Assembly (NCBI RefSeq): GCF_000411135.1
Contig: NZ_KE150262.1
Coordinates: forward strand, 52,419 to 116,418
Direction of reading: 5' to 3'
Source: Actinotignum schaalii FB123-CNA-2
Lineage (GTDB): Bacteria > Actinomycetota > Actinomycetes > Actinomycetales > Actinomycetaceae
DNA length: 64,000 nt
Shown: positions 44,339 to 53,463 of the stretch, one piece after another
Numbering within the stretch: position 1 is the first letter of the stretch
How the letters are laid out: the number at the start of each line of letters is the position of its first letter
Position numbers and translations under genes: made by a program
Notes under the pieces: generated by a model
What the model saw: only the letters and a program-made list of their open reading frames with translations
Told to the model about the DNA's origin: nothing
Database searches by the model: none

Positions 44339-45964
44339 TTAACCCTTCGTCGGCCGCGCGAGAGTTTCACGGGCCTGCTCGGCCGGAACATCCTCTTCCC
44401 CACCCGCGGGCAGGTTTTCGGCAGTGCGGTAGGACTCCGTGAAGGCACTCACCGTGGCTTCCAGTTCGGCTTCGAGATCCTTATCCATCTCACCGGTCGA
44501 GGCAATGGTTTCCAGCACCGAGGAGTTGTGACGCACGTAGTCGAGCATGCGGGCTTCCCAATCGTGCACCTTCTCCACCGGGACATCATCGAGATATCCC
44601 TTCGAGCCAGCCCACACCGAGACCACCTGTTCCTCAATGGGGTACGGGGTGTACTGCGGCTGCTTAAGCAGTTCCATGAGGCGCTCACCGCGGGTGAGCT
44701 GCTGGCGGGTAGCCGGATCAAGATCGGAAGCAAACATCGCGAAGGCCGCCTGGGAACGGTACTGCGCCAAGGTAATCTTCAGGGTACCGGCAACCTTCTT
44801 CATCGCCTTGATCTGCGCGTCGCCACCCACGCGGGACACCGAAATACCCACGTCCACGGCCGGGCGCTGATTGGAGTTGAAGAGGTCGGATTGCAAGAAG
44901 ATCTGACCGTCGGTAATGGAAATAACGTTGGTCGGAATATAGGCCGACACGTCGTTCGCCTTGGTTTCCACAATCGGAAGGCCGGTCATGGACCCCCCGC
45001 CCAGCTCATCGGAGAGCTTGGCGCAGCGTTCCAGCAGGCGCGAATGCAGGTAGAAAACGTCGCCCGGGTAGGCTTCACGCCCCGGCGGGCGGCGCAGCAA
45101 CAGGGACACAGCGCGGTAGGCTTCGGCTTGCTTGGACAGATCGTCAAAGACGATGAGCACGTGCTTACCTTCGTACATCCAGTGCTGGCCGATGGCCGAA
45201 CCGGTGTAGGGAGCCAGGTACTTGAAGCCCGCCGGATCAGATGCCGGGGAAGCCACGATAGTGGTGTACTCCAGCGCGCCGTAGCGGGCCAGGGTGCCGC
45301 GCACCGAAGCGATGGTGGAACCCTTCTGGCCGATGGCCACGTAAATGCAGCGCACCTGCTTGGAAGGATCCCCGGTTTCCCAGTTCTTACGCTGGTTAAG
45401 GATGGTATCAATCGCGAGGGCGGTTTTACCTGTCTGGCGATCCCCAATAATGAGCTGGCGCTGCCCGCGCCCGATCGGGGTCATTGAGTCAATCGCCTTG
45501 ATACCGGTTTCTAGCGGTTCGTGCACCGACTTACGCATCATTACGCCGGGAGCCTGCAGCTCTAGAGCACGCCGGCCACTGAGATTCTCAATTTCGCCCA
45601 GGCCGTCAATCGGCTTGCCGAGCGGATCCACCGTGCGGCCGAGGTATCCGTCGCCCACCGGGACGGAGAGCACCTCACCGCTGCGGCGCACTTCCTGACC
45701 TTCTTCAATATTGGAGAAGTCGCCGAGAACCACAACGCCGATTTCCCGCTCTTCCAAGTTCATCGCCAGTCCGCGGGTGCCATCCTCGAAAACGAGAAGT
45801 TCATTGGCCATCGCACCGGGCAGGCCGGCCACGCGGGCGATGCCGTCCGCCGTCATGGTGACGTGACCAACTTGCTCACTCTCGGACTGCTCCGGCGTGT
45901 AGCTACGCACGAAGTTATCGAGCGCTGCCCGAATCTCTTCGGGCTGGATTGTCAGATCAGCCAT
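44339..45964 (-). CDS. atpA: ATP synthase F1 alpha subunit
   Basis: A 541-aa subunit with Walker A GDRQTGKT and the arginine-finger region of the non-catalytic site. Compared with E. coli alpha (513 aa) it has a C-terminal extension ([27 protein letters not shown]). Mycobacterial alpha also has an extended C-terminus that limits ATP hydrolysis; whether this one does is not shown. AAGGAAAA precedes the ATG, 9 bp after atpH. Confidence 0.98.
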   Translation of the reverse strand: MADLTIQPEEIRAALDNFVRSYTPEQSESEQVGHVTMTADGIARVAGLPGAMANELLVFEDGTRGLAMNLEEREIGVVVLGDFSNIEEGQEVRRSGEVLSVPVGDGYLGRTVDPLGKPIDGLGEIENLSGRRALELQAPGVMMRKSVHEPLETGIKAIDSMTPIGRGQRQLIIGDRQTGKTALAIDTILNQRKNWETGDPSKQVRCIYVAIGQKGSTIASVRGTLARYGALEYTTIVASPASDPAGFKYLAPYTGSAIGQHWMYEGKHVLIVFDDLSKQAEAYRAVSLLLRRPPGREAYPGDVFYLHSRLLERCAKLSDELGGGSMTGLPIVETKANDVSAYIPTNVISITDGQIFLQSDLFNSNQRPAVDVGISVSRVGGDAQIKAMKKVAGTLKITLAQYRSQAAFAMFASDLDPATRQQLTRGERLMELLKQPQYTPYPIEEQVVSVWAGSKGYLDDVPVEKVHDWEARMLDYVRHNSSVLETIASTGEMDKDLEAELEATVSAFTESYRTAENLPAGGEEDVPAEQARETLARPTKG

Positions 45965-45973
45965 TCTTTTTCC

Positions 45974-46813
45974 TTACCTGTTGCTCGCCGGTGCCGCCGG
46001 CATGGCCGCGACTTTATCGCGTACATCTTTAATTCTGGACTGCAGCGTCGCGTCAATAACATCCGAACCGTGCTGGATACGCATGCCGCCCACCACAGTC
46101 GGATCTACCGAGACGTGGATGGAAACTTCAGTTCCGTACATCGCGGTCAGGGCGCGCTGGAGACGTTCCTCTTGGCTCGGAGTGAGCGGCTGGGCTACCA
46201 GCACCGATACTCCGGATACATCACCCAACTCAGCTGCCTGGGCCGCGTACTCCATGAGTAATGCGGCCAGGGTCATCTCCCGTACTCGCGCGAGGGCGCG
46301 GTGCGCGAGCACCCGAGTTTCCTCCCGAATATTCGGAACCACGCGATCAAAGAGCGCGGCGCGTTCCTCCGCGGAGTATTCCTCGCGGGAGAGCGTGATG
46401 CGTAGAGCGGGAGTTTCTTTAAGGGTACGCATGAGCTGGTAGAGCTCATCTTCGACGCCGGAGAGCACCCCGGCGCCACGCGCCCGCACCAGCACGGCGT
46501 GTGCGCCGAGGGTATCCACGGTCGTGACGAGATCAGCGTCCTCCGTCCACGTCCGCCCCGCTACCGCGCGCAGCACCGTAAGAACCGGTGCGCTCACGTG
46601 GGCGGCGAAAATGGTACCTGCCAGGCTTTTCCGTGCCGCCCCAGCCCGGGTGGTATCCGCGAGGGTTCCACGCAGGGAGGGAGAGGCATTGATGGCGTCT
46701 GCAGCGGCGAAAAGTTCGCGCGCCAAGTCAATTTCCCGGCCGGGATGTTCCTGAAGCAGCGCGTCCCACTCGGCGGTGACCGCGGCGGCGGATTGCTTAC
46801 TCGTGGACCGCAT
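45974..46813 (-). CDS. atpH: ATP synthase delta subunit
   Basis: A 279-aa stator subunit joining F1 to the b stalk. It is longer than E. coli delta (177 aa). The N-terminal 90 residues are additional helices, and the C-terminal part (LTPSQEERLQRALTAMYGTEVSIHVSVDPTVVGGMRIQHGSDVIDATLQSRI) is canonical. In mycobacteria delta is a b-delta fusion of about 446 aa; here b is a separate gene and no TM helix is seen in delta. The ATG overlaps the atpF stop (TAATG). Confidence 0.95.
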   Translation of the reverse strand: MRSTSKQSAAAVTAEWDALLQEHPGREIDLARELFAAADAINASPSLRGTLADTTRAGAARKSLAGTIFAAHVSAPVLTVLRAVAGRTWTEDADLVTTVDTLGAHAVLVRARGAGVLSGVEDELYQLMRTLKETPALRITLSREEYSAEERAALFDRVVPNIREETRVLAHRALARVREMTLAALLMEYAAQAAELGDVSGVSVLVAQPLTPSQEERLQRALTAMYGTEVSIHVSVDPTVVGGMRIQHGSDVIDATLQSRIKDVRDKVAAMPAAPASNR

Positions 46814-47343
46814 TACGCCCCCGTTCGCGCCTGTTCCTCGAGATTATCGAGGAACGAATCGACAACGCCCTGATTTACACTCGGATCGAGGCGAATCTGC
46901 TCACCCACGATACGACCGGCCAGCTGCGAAGCCATGGTACCCAGATCCGCGCGGAGAATCCGCGCGGCGGCGTCGGTATCAGCCTTAATCTGAACCTGGG
47001 CCGCGGCGGAAATGCGCCGCGCTTCTTCACCGGCTTCCCGGCGCGCACGCTCGATAATATCGGAGGCATTGGACTGTGCCTGGGCGCGGATATCCGCGGC
47101 TTCGCGCACCGCGGCATCCTTTTCGGACTGGATAGTGGCACGTTCCTGAGCCACTTCCTCGCGGGCACGCTCGGCAGCGAGCAAACCTTCTTCGATTTTC
47201 TCCCGCCGCTCATCGAGCATCTTCGTCAACGTAGGCCAGGCGAATTTATACACCGCGATGGCGACGATGAGAAAAGATACCGTGCCCCACAGCAGATCCG
47301 GGATGGCCGGAATAATAACACTGTGTTCTTCAGCGAGATACAT
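46813..47343 (-). CDS. atpF: ATP synthase Fo b subunit
   Basis: A 176-aa peripheral-stalk subunit: one N-terminal TM helix (IPDLLWGTVSFLIVAIAVYKFAW, about 14-36) followed by a long Arg/Glu/Ala amphipathic helix that dimerises outside the membrane. It starts 3 bp after atpE, with GGAG inside the end of that gene. The length is normal. Confidence 0.96.
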   Translation of the reverse strand: MYLAEEHSVIIPAIPDLLWGTVSFLIVAIAVYKFAWPTLTKMLDERREKIEEGLLAAERAREEVAQERATIQSEKDAAVREAADIRAQAQSNASDIIERARREAGEEARRISAAAQVQIKADTDAAARILRADLGTMASQLAGRIVGEQIRLDPSVNQGVVDSFLDNLEEQARTGA

Positions 47344-47346
47344 TGC

Positions 47347-47589
<243 letters not shown>

Positions 47590-48408
47590 TTAGTGGGCGG
47601 AAATAGAAAGTTGGATATACGCGGCGGTGAGCAGGGCGAAGATATACGCCTGCAGGCACGCCACGAAAAGTTCAAAAACGGTGAAGAGGATACCGGCCAC
47701 CAGGGTAACCGTACCCAGGCCAATGCCGAGACCCCCGCCCATGGAGAAGTAGAGCGCGTGGGTACCCAGGAAGCAAAGCACGAGCAACATGTGCCCGGAA
47801 AGCATATTGGCCAACAAACGAACCGTCAGTGTGACGGGCCGAATGATGAAAGTGGAGAGCAACTCAATGGGCGTCATGATGATGTAAATCGGCCAGGGCA
47901 CCCCGGGCGGGAAGAGCTGTTCCTTGAAGAAGGTACCCGCCCCGCGTTCTTTCATACCCGCAATAATGAAAGCCACGTACGCCACCACGGCGTAAATGAG
48001 CGGCATACCAATAACCGACGTACCCGCGAGCTGCAAGCCCGGGATAACGCCGGTCAGGTTCATAAAGAGAGTACCGAGGAAAATGGTAGCGAGCAGGGGC
48101 TGGTACTTCCGTGCCTGCCCTTCAAGAATTTCTTCACCGATCTGCACCCGCGAGAAGTCCAGCAAGGATTCCATCGCGGCCTGCGCGCGGCCCGGAATGA
48201 GCTTGGCGCGCTTGGCGTAGATAACGCAGAAAACCAGAAGAACTAAAGCCGCAAGAAGACGAATCACCATCACGCGATTCATCTCAAATGGCGTGCCGGC
48301 GAAGAAGATGGGGGCGGGGAAGAATTCCTCAACTCCCGGGGCGTGGAACCCGTCGTTCTCCATCGGCAGGCCGAGCATGCTCAGATTCGCGAACGAACCG
48401 ACTGCCAT
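47590..48408 (-). CDS. atpB: ATP synthase Fo a subunit
   Basis: A 272-aa membrane stator with five to six helices. The essential Arg is in VTLTVRLLANMLSGH, and the following Gln/Glu-containing helix is conserved at the C-terminus (FELFVACLQAYIFALLTAAYI). It is the first of the eight structural genes in transcription order. A promoter candidate lies about 65-90 nt upstream, so the structural genes may be transcribed apart from atpI. Confidence 0.97.
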   Translation of the reverse strand: MAVGSFANLSMLGLPMENDGFHAPGVEEFFPAPIFFAGTPFEMNRVMVIRLLAALVLLVFCVIYAKRAKLIPGRAQAAMESLLDFSRVQIGEEILEGQARKYQPLLATIFLGTLFMNLTGVIPGLQLAGTSVIGMPLIYAVVAYVAFIIAGMKERGAGTFFKEQLFPPGVPWPIYIIMTPIELLSTFIIRPVTLTVRLLANMLSGHMLLVLCFLGTHALYFSMGGGLGIGLGTVTLVAGILFTVFELFVACLQAYIFALLTAAYIQLSISAH

Positions 48409-48472
48409 GCGCTCACCCTCTCCATCGAATCTTTCCGCGGCGGGAACCCCGCCTGAACGGCACTGCTAACTT

Positions 48473-48500
48473 ATCTTAGCGTGGAAATCACAATTGTCAT
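48473..48500 (-). promoter_or_regulatory. Candidate promoter of the atpBEFHAGDC operon
   Basis: On the minus strand ATGACA (48500-48495), a 16-nt spacer, then TAAGAT (48478-48473), in the 220-bp gap between atpI and atpB. A small GCGGG/CCCGC hairpin lies in the leader. Confidence 0.5.
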
Positions 48501-48628
48501 CACCGCACGGCCTTGAACTTCGCCGCCGTGAACAGTGGTCTACGTTACTCTTGCCGCCTCTGCACGACTAGGACTTAGCGCCCTGGTCCCGAAGAGTACG
48601 CGCGGCGCAGTCCTACACAGAGCCAGGC

Positions 48629-49048
48629 TCACGGTGTGTCCGCGCGCAGATCAGCGCGCAGCACCACCCAAGATTGCATTGCGAGCGCGCAGATAATGAG
48701 CCCGGCAAGTGCCAGCGCCGCGGTTCCCACCGGCGCGCTCGTGAGGGCTCGCACTGCCCCGAGTCCCCCGAAGACCACCGCGAGTTTGACCGCGTAGCCG
48801 CCCAGGGCCCACCCGGCCCCGCCGGGCAGGTAGCGCGCACTAGCCCAGGTGACCGCCTGGAGTATCAGCGCAATGAGGGTGGCCCAGCCCATGGCACAGG
48901 CATGCTCGCCCTGGCCGGCAAGCAGGCACCCCGCCACCCCGATTATTCCGACGACGACGCAACCGAGTGTTGCGCTCAGCTGGGCACGGTGCAGCAATCG
49001 CCCGGCGCCTCCGCTCGGGGCAGCTCGCCACCCGGATTGGGCTCTCAT
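48629..49048 (-). CDS. AtpI-like small membrane protein
   Basis: A 139-aa protein with four predicted TM helices (about 26-48, 52-70, 77-100, 103-125). It occupies the atpI position before atpB. AtpI helps c-ring assembly or ion supply in other bacteria; sequence conservation is low, so the name rests on topology and location. The ATG overlaps the wecA stop (ATGA), showing translational coupling with a cell-envelope gene. Confidence 0.75.
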   Translation of the reverse strand: MRAQSGWRAAPSGGAGRLLHRAQLSATLGCVVVGIIGVAGCLLAGQGEHACAMGWATLIALILQAVTWASARYLPGGAGWALGGYAVKLAVVFGGLGAVRALTSAPVGTAALALAGLIICALAMQSWVVLRADLRADTP

Positions 49049-50229
49049 GATGCCTCCTCCGCTTCCCGCACCGGCTCCACTTCGGAAATGGGCGCATCTC
49101 CGGCATTCTCCTCCGGAATGCGCTCCCCGCGCGCTGCCGAGCTGCGCCGTCGCCCGAACATCCCGAAGGTGACCACGCAACCGAGCACCACCCCGGCCGC
49201 TCCAATCAGGGCGACGTGCCGGGCGGGTAACACAATAAGCAAAATGCAGGTGAATGAAAAAATGGCCGTCCACAAATAGAGGATGAGCACGGTGCCGGTA
49301 TGCGAATGCCCCAGGCGCAGCAGGCGGTGGTGAAGGTGACCGGCGTCGGCGTGGAAAGGAGACTGCCCGCGGGCCAGGCGCCGGGTGACGGCCCAGATGA
49401 AATCAGAGAGCGGCAGCACCACCACGGCGAGGGCCAGCAGCAGCGGCAGATATGCCGGGAGCGCGTAACCGAGGGAGGTCGATTGCGGGTCGATCTGCCC
49501 GGTGACCTGGATTGCGGAGGCGGCCAGCACCATGCCGAGCATGAGCGCTCCCGAATCACCCATAAAGATACGGGCCGGATGGAAATTATGCGGCAGGATA
49601 CCCGCGCACATCCCCACCGTGGCCGCCGCGGCCGCGCAGGCCACCGACGTGTAATCCCCCGGGGTGGCATTGCGAGTAAGAATATAGGAATAAATAAAGA
49701 AAGCCAGGGATGCAATGCCCACGATCCCGGCGGCCAGCCCGTCCAGACCGTCCATGAAGTTCACGGCATTCACCGTGATCACCACCATGAGGATGGTAAA
49801 GAAAATCGAAAGGCGAGTGGAGCCCACGGTCAGGCCCATAAAGGGCAGCGTGACGAATTGGACGCCCTGCCAGGCCATGACCCCGGCAGCCAGCACCTCG
49901 CCGGCCAGTTTCGTCATCCAATCCAGTTCCCAGATATCGTCGATGGCACCCACCAGACACATGAGCCCGGCGCCCAGCCAGATCGCCCAGGCTTGCGAGG
50001 CGGGCCCGAGCACCCGATGCAGGTAGGGGATCTGAGAGGCAATAGCGAAAGAAGCTGAAAAGCCCAGGAACATGGCCACTCCGCCCAGCCGCGGGATAGG
50101 CACGGTGTGGATATCGCGTTCGCGCACCTGTGTCATGGCACCCACGCGTAGCGCCAGGCGCAGAATCGCGGGGACGAGGAAGTAGGTGATGGCGCAGCTG
50201 AGCACCATCATGAGCAGGTAAACGCGCAC
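49045..50229 (-). CDS. wecA: Polyprenyl-phosphate GlcNAc-1-phosphate transferase (WecA/Rfe type)
   Basis: A 394-aa membrane enzyme of the MraY/WecA family, loading GlcNAc-1-phosphate onto the undecaprenyl or decaprenyl phosphate carrier, the first step of an envelope glycopolymer. Aspartate motifs are DDIWELDW (about 97-104) and NFMDGLDGLAAG. IFMGDSGALMLG and the loop HLHHRLLRLGHS complete the active site. About ten helices are seen. The start is a GTG with AAGGAGAG. The C-terminal tail is charged and cytosolic. The position directly before atpI matches Rv1302-Rv1303. Confidence 0.93.
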   Translation of the reverse strand: MRVYLLMMVLSCAITYFLVPAILRLALRVGAMTQVRERDIHTVPIPRLGGVAMFLGFSASFAIASQIPYLHRVLGPASQAWAIWLGAGLMCLVGAIDDIWELDWMTKLAGEVLAAGVMAWQGVQFVTLPFMGLTVGSTRLSIFFTILMVVITVNAVNFMDGLDGLAAGIVGIASLAFFIYSYILTRNATPGDYTSVACAAAAATVGMCAGILPHNFHPARIFMGDSGALMLGMVLAASAIQVTGQIDPQSTSLGYALPAYLPLLLALAVVVLPLSDFIWAVTRRLARGQSPFHADAGHLHHRLLRLGHSHTGTVLILYLWTAIFSFTCILLIVLPARHVALIGAAGVVLGCVVTFGMFGRRRSSAARGERIPEENAGDAPISEVEPVREAEEAS

Positions 50230-50307
50230 GCTCTCTCCTTACCTTGACCGCTGCCGTTCAGTCTAGCCGGCCCGGCTCCTGCATCAGTGCGCCGCCGCCG
50301 AACCGCT

Positions 50308-50904
50308 TCAGCCCAAGGGCACCACCGCGGCAATATCCTCGTCCGGAATAGCGCCGTGGCGCAGGATGTGTGCCCGTTCTCCCGCGAAACTCACGATGGT
50401 GGACGGCACTCCGCCCGGTGCGGTGCCTCCGTCCAGGTATACCGCGACTTTCTCTCCCAGCTGCTCGCGAGCCTGCGCGGCGGTGCGGGCCGGCGCGTGC
50501 TCGGTAAGATTCGCGGAGGATACGGCCAGCGGACCGGTGCGGCGCAGCAGCTCCAGGGCGAGCGGGTGATCGGGCATGCGCAGCGCCACGGTGCCGTGGG
50601 TTTCGCCCAGATCCCAGCCGATGCTGTCATTCGCGGGGAGGATGAGGGTAAGAGCCCCGGGCCAGTACGCCGCCGCGAGCGCGCGGGCGCCGGCCGGGAT
50701 GCCGGAGGTCAAACGTGCGGCGTCGTCCATCGACGCGACAAGAACCGGGGAGGGCTTATCGCGCCCGCGCCCCTTCGCGGTGAGGAGCCGGGTGACAGCC
50801 GCGCGCGAAAACGCATCGGCACCCAGCCCGTAGACGGTATCGGTGGGGAGAACCACGAGCTCGCCGCGCGCGAGGGCGGCTACCGCGGCATCACATGTGT
50901 CCAT
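50308..50904 (-). CDS. L-threonylcarbamoyladenylate synthase (Sua5/YwlC/TsaC)
   Basis: A 198-aa YrdC-domain enzyme making threonylcarbamoyl-AMP for the t6A modification of tRNAs reading ANN codons. Conserved strings are LPTDTVYGLGADA, KGRGRDKPSPVLV, WPGALTLIL and the SSANLTEHAPA region. The start at 50904 overlaps the end of prmC by 14 bp, which gives the conserved N-terminus; the longer frame runs through prmC. There is no extra Sua5 domain, so it is the short TsaC-like form. Confidence 0.92.
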   Translation of the reverse strand: MDTCDAAVAALARGELVVLPTDTVYGLGADAFSRAAVTRLLTAKGRGRDKPSPVLVASMDDAARLTSGIPAGARALAAAYWPGALTLILPANDSIGWDLGETHGTVALRMPDHPLALELLRRTGPLAVSSANLTEHAPARTAAQAREQLGEKVAVYLDGGTAPGGVPSTIVSFAGERAHILRHGAIPDEDIAAVVPLG

Positions 50905-51808
50905 ATTCTGCCTCCAAAAAACGTTCCCGCCCGGCCAGGTCCCGGCCGGTTGCCACCCGGGTAAAACCGACGCTGCGGGCATACTCGCGCAGGGGCGCGC
51001 TCTGCGTCTCCGCGTGTTCGAGAACGAGGATACCCCCGTCCCGCAATAGCTGCGCCGCGCGCGCGACAAAAAGCCTGGGCAGGTCCAGGCCGTCCGCTCC
51101 CCCGCCCCACAGGGCGCGCGCCGGATCGGCCCGTACTTCTGCACAAACGGGCGTATCGGGTGGAATATAGGGAGGATTAGCGACGACGACGCTCACCGCG
51201 TGGTCCAGTTCCGGGAGCGGCTCAGCTACATCGTGGTGTAGGAAAGTGACGGGTGACCCGTAGCGGGCATTATTGGTGGCAGCTAGTTGCAGGGCCCGGG
51301 GATCTGTGTCGACGCCGATCACCCGGGCGGCGGGGACTTCAGTCGCAATACTCAGGGCAATGGCTCCGCTACCGGTGCCCAAATCGAGGACGAGGGGGCC
51401 TGCCTGCTGCGCGGCGGCGCGGGAGCGCGCCGCCGCTGCGCCGTCGTTCTTGAGAGATGCGGCGTTACCGCGGCTCTGCGCGGCCACGCACGCACGCACG
51501 TGCTCAATGGCACGTTCGGCTACGATCTCAGTTTCCGGGCGCACAATCAGCGCATCGGGCGTGGAAACCAGCTCGAGGTAGCGAAAATACATCCGCCCGG
51601 TAATATGCTGCAGCGGCTCGCGCGTGGCGCGGCGGGCCAGGTAGCTTGCAAAAAGCTCACACTGGGCGGGAGATGGGGTATCGCGCGGATGGGGGCGCCT
51701 GCCCGCCACCGCTTCGGCCAACCAGCGGGCATCGGCGGCCGGCGAATCCACCCCGGCCGCGGTGAGCTGCGCGGTGGCACCTGCCAGCAATTCCGCCCAG
51801 GTGGTCAT
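50891..51808 (-). CDS. prmC: Peptide chain release factor N5-glutamine methyltransferase PrmC
   Basis: A 305-aa SAM-dependent enzyme that methylates the GGQ glutamine of release factors. An N-terminal helical domain (about 1-75) is followed by the Rossmann fold with DLGTGSGAIALSIA and the catalytic NPPYIPP. An Ala/Arg-rich insertion at about 110-138 (containing KNDGAAAARSRAAA) separates the domains and is encoded by a near copy of the dispersed motif. The start at 51808 is 16 bp after prfA, its substrate gene. Confidence 0.93.
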   Translation of the reverse strand: MTTWAELLAGATAQLTAAGVDSPAADARWLAEAVAGRRPHPRDTPSPAQCELFASYLARRATREPLQHITGRMYFRYLELVSTPDALIVRPETEIVAERAIEHVRACVAAQSRGNAASLKNDGAAAARSRAAAQQAGPLVLDLGTGSGAIALSIATEVPAARVIGVDTDPRALQLAATNNARYGSPVTFLHHDVAEPLPELDHAVSVVVANPPYIPPDTPVCAEVRADPARALWGGGADGLDLPRLFVARAAQLLRDGGILVLEHAETQSAPLREYARSVGFTRVATGRDLAGRERFLEAEYGHM

Positions 51809-51824
51809 AGCGCTCGGCTGCTCT

Positions 51825-52931
51825 CTACTTTTCTTCCGCGGCTTCCATGCGAGCCGCTTCGTCCATAATCCGGGCCGAATCAATAACGGCATCCAGATCC
51901 CCATCGAGGACCGCGTCGAGATTATGGGCCTTGTAGCCGGTGCGATGATCGGAAATACGATTTTCCGGGAAATTATAGGTGCGGATGCGCTCGGAACGGT
52001 CCAGGGTACGCACCTGGGAATGACGCAATTCCGCGTTTTCAGCGGCCTGCTGATCCAGCTGGAGCTGGCGCAACCGCGCGCGCAGCACCCGCATAGCAGA
52101 TTCGCGATTTTGGATCTGCGATTTTTCGTCCTGCATGGACACCACGATCCCGGTGGGAAGGTGGGTGATACGCACCGCCGAATCGGTGGTATTCACGGAC
52201 TGCCCGCCAGGCCCCGAGGATCGGTACACGTCAATGCGCAGGTCATTGGCGGCGATTTCCACTTCGCCCGGGTCGTCCACTTCCGCGAAAACAAGCACCC
52301 CGGCGGTGGAGGTCTGGATGCGCCCCTGGGATTCGGTCACGGGTACGCGCTGCACCCGGTGAACCCCGCCCTCGTACTTGAGGTGGGCCCATACGCCGTC
52401 GGAAGGATCCTCAAGCTGCCCGCGGGAACGGATGGCGACCTCGAGGTCCTTGTAGCCACCCAGCTCGGTTTGGTTGGCACCCAGCACTTCCCAAGTCCAG
52501 CCCTTGGAGGTGGCGTAACGTTCGTACATGCGGGCCAGATCCCCGGCGAAGAGGGCGGATTCTTCCCCGCCGGCCCCGCCTTTGATTTCCATAATGACAT
52601 CGCGGGCGTCATCTTCATCGCGGGGAATGAGGACTTCCGTGAGTTCCTGGGAGGCTGCCTCGTAGCGTTCTTCCATTCCGGGAAGTTCGGGGCGGAAGAG
52701 TTCAGCATCCTCCCCACCCTGGGAGATGATCTCCCGGGCTTCGGTCAGGTCCTGTTCGGCCTGGAGGAAACGCCGGTACACGCGTACCACCCGCCCGAGT
52801 TCGGCGTAGCGCCGCCCGAGTGAACGCAATTTATCCGGGGAGGAGAGAACTTCCGGGCTGGCCATATCCGCTTCGATTTTTTCAAATTCAGCGAGATGGT
52901 GCTCGGCAACCTCACGACGTGTATCAGCCAT
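51825..52931 (-). CDS. prfA: Peptide chain release factor 1
   Basis: A 368-aa class I release factor. The stop-codon recognition tripeptide is P-V-T ([13 protein letters not shown]), which identifies RF1 (UAA/UAG). The catalytic GGQ lies in [20 protein letters not shown]. The N-terminal coiled-coil domain (about 1-100) is complete. It is followed by prmC, which modifies it, and separated from rpmE by a strong terminator. Confidence 0.97.
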   Translation of the reverse strand: MADTRREVAEHHLAEFEKIEADMASPEVLSSPDKLRSLGRRYAELGRVVRVYRRFLQAEQDLTEAREIISQGGEDAELFRPELPGMEERYEAASQELTEVLIPRDEDDARDVIMEIKGGAGGEESALFAGDLARMYERYATSKGWTWEVLGANQTELGGYKDLEVAIRSRGQLEDPSDGVWAHLKYEGGVHRVQRVPVTESQGRIQTSTAGVLVFAEVDDPGEVEIAANDLRIDVYRSSGPGGQSVNTTDSAVRITHLPTGIVVSMQDEKSQIQNRESAMRVLRARLRQLQLDQQAAENAELRHSQVRTLDRSERIRTYNFPENRISDHRTGYKAHNLDAVLDGDLDAVIDSARIMDEAARMEAAEEK

Positions 52932-53016
52932 AACGAGGACCTTTCTTCACGCGCACCCCGCGCGTGCCCTACCGCCACGGGACTGTGGCAGCTCTACCGA
53001 CAATAGTGCAAAAAGA

Positions 53017-53046
53017 AAAGGAGCGCCCTTGCGGTGACGCTCCTTT
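53017..53046 (-). terminator. Rho-independent terminator after rpmE
   Basis: AAAGGAGCG and CGCTCCTTT form a 9-bp stem 10 nt after the rpmE stop. On the minus strand it is followed by TCTTTTTGC. It separates rpmE from prfA. Confidence 0.85.
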
Positions 53047-53055
53047 CCGTGGCGC

Positions 53056-53268
53056 TTACTTCTTGCGCTTGCCGTAGCGTGCCTCGAAGCGAGCCACACG
53101 CCCACCGGTATCCAGGATCTTCTGCTTGCCGGTGTAGAACGGGTGGCAGTTATTGCACACTTCCACGCGCATGTGGTCACCGTTGTAGGTGGAACGGGTG
53201 GTGAACTCATTACCGCAGGTACAGGTCACGGAGACCTCGTGGTAATCGGGATGGATTCCCTGCTTCAT
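53056..53268 (-). CDS. rpmE: 50S ribosomal protein L31, zinc-binding form
   Basis: A 70-aa complete L31. Cys16, Cys18, Cys38 and Cys41 form the zinc site of the C+ type, in contrast to the zinc-independent form induced in zinc starvation. AAGGAGAG precedes the ATG. It has its own promoter and terminator, between rho and prfA. A hairpin-forming leader lies upstream and may take part in autoregulation. Confidence 0.97.
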   Translation of the reverse strand: MKQGIHPDYHEVSVTCTCGNEFTTRSTYNGDHMRVEVCNNCHPFYTGKQKILDTGGRVARFEARYGKRKK

Positions 53269-53290
53269 TATCTCTCCTTGGTTCGTAGCT

Positions 53291-53376
53291 GCTCCCGGGT
53301 CCGAGCACGGTTCTCCGTATCACGGTGAACCGGGAGCCGACAGAAAATTATGGCACGGGCGGCCCGGCCGAGACAA
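53291..53376 (-). promoter_or_regulatory. rpmE promoter and structured leader
   Basis: Minus-strand TTGTCT (53376-53371), an 18-nt spacer and CATAAT (53352-53347) predict a start near 53340. The roughly 70-nt leader begins with an 8-bp stem (GCTCCCGG at 53337-53330 on the minus strand with its partner at 53298-53291) enclosing a second CGGTTC/GAACCG stem. L31 autoregulation through its leader is known in other bacteria; here it is inferred from structure alone. Confidence 0.45.
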
Positions 53377-53463
53377 GGTACCGTGCGCGTATCACATCAT
53401 GACGTGCTGCGCGTGCTCGGTACCCGACCCCCGGCCGGATCTTCCCGCCGTGTTTTATTCGGC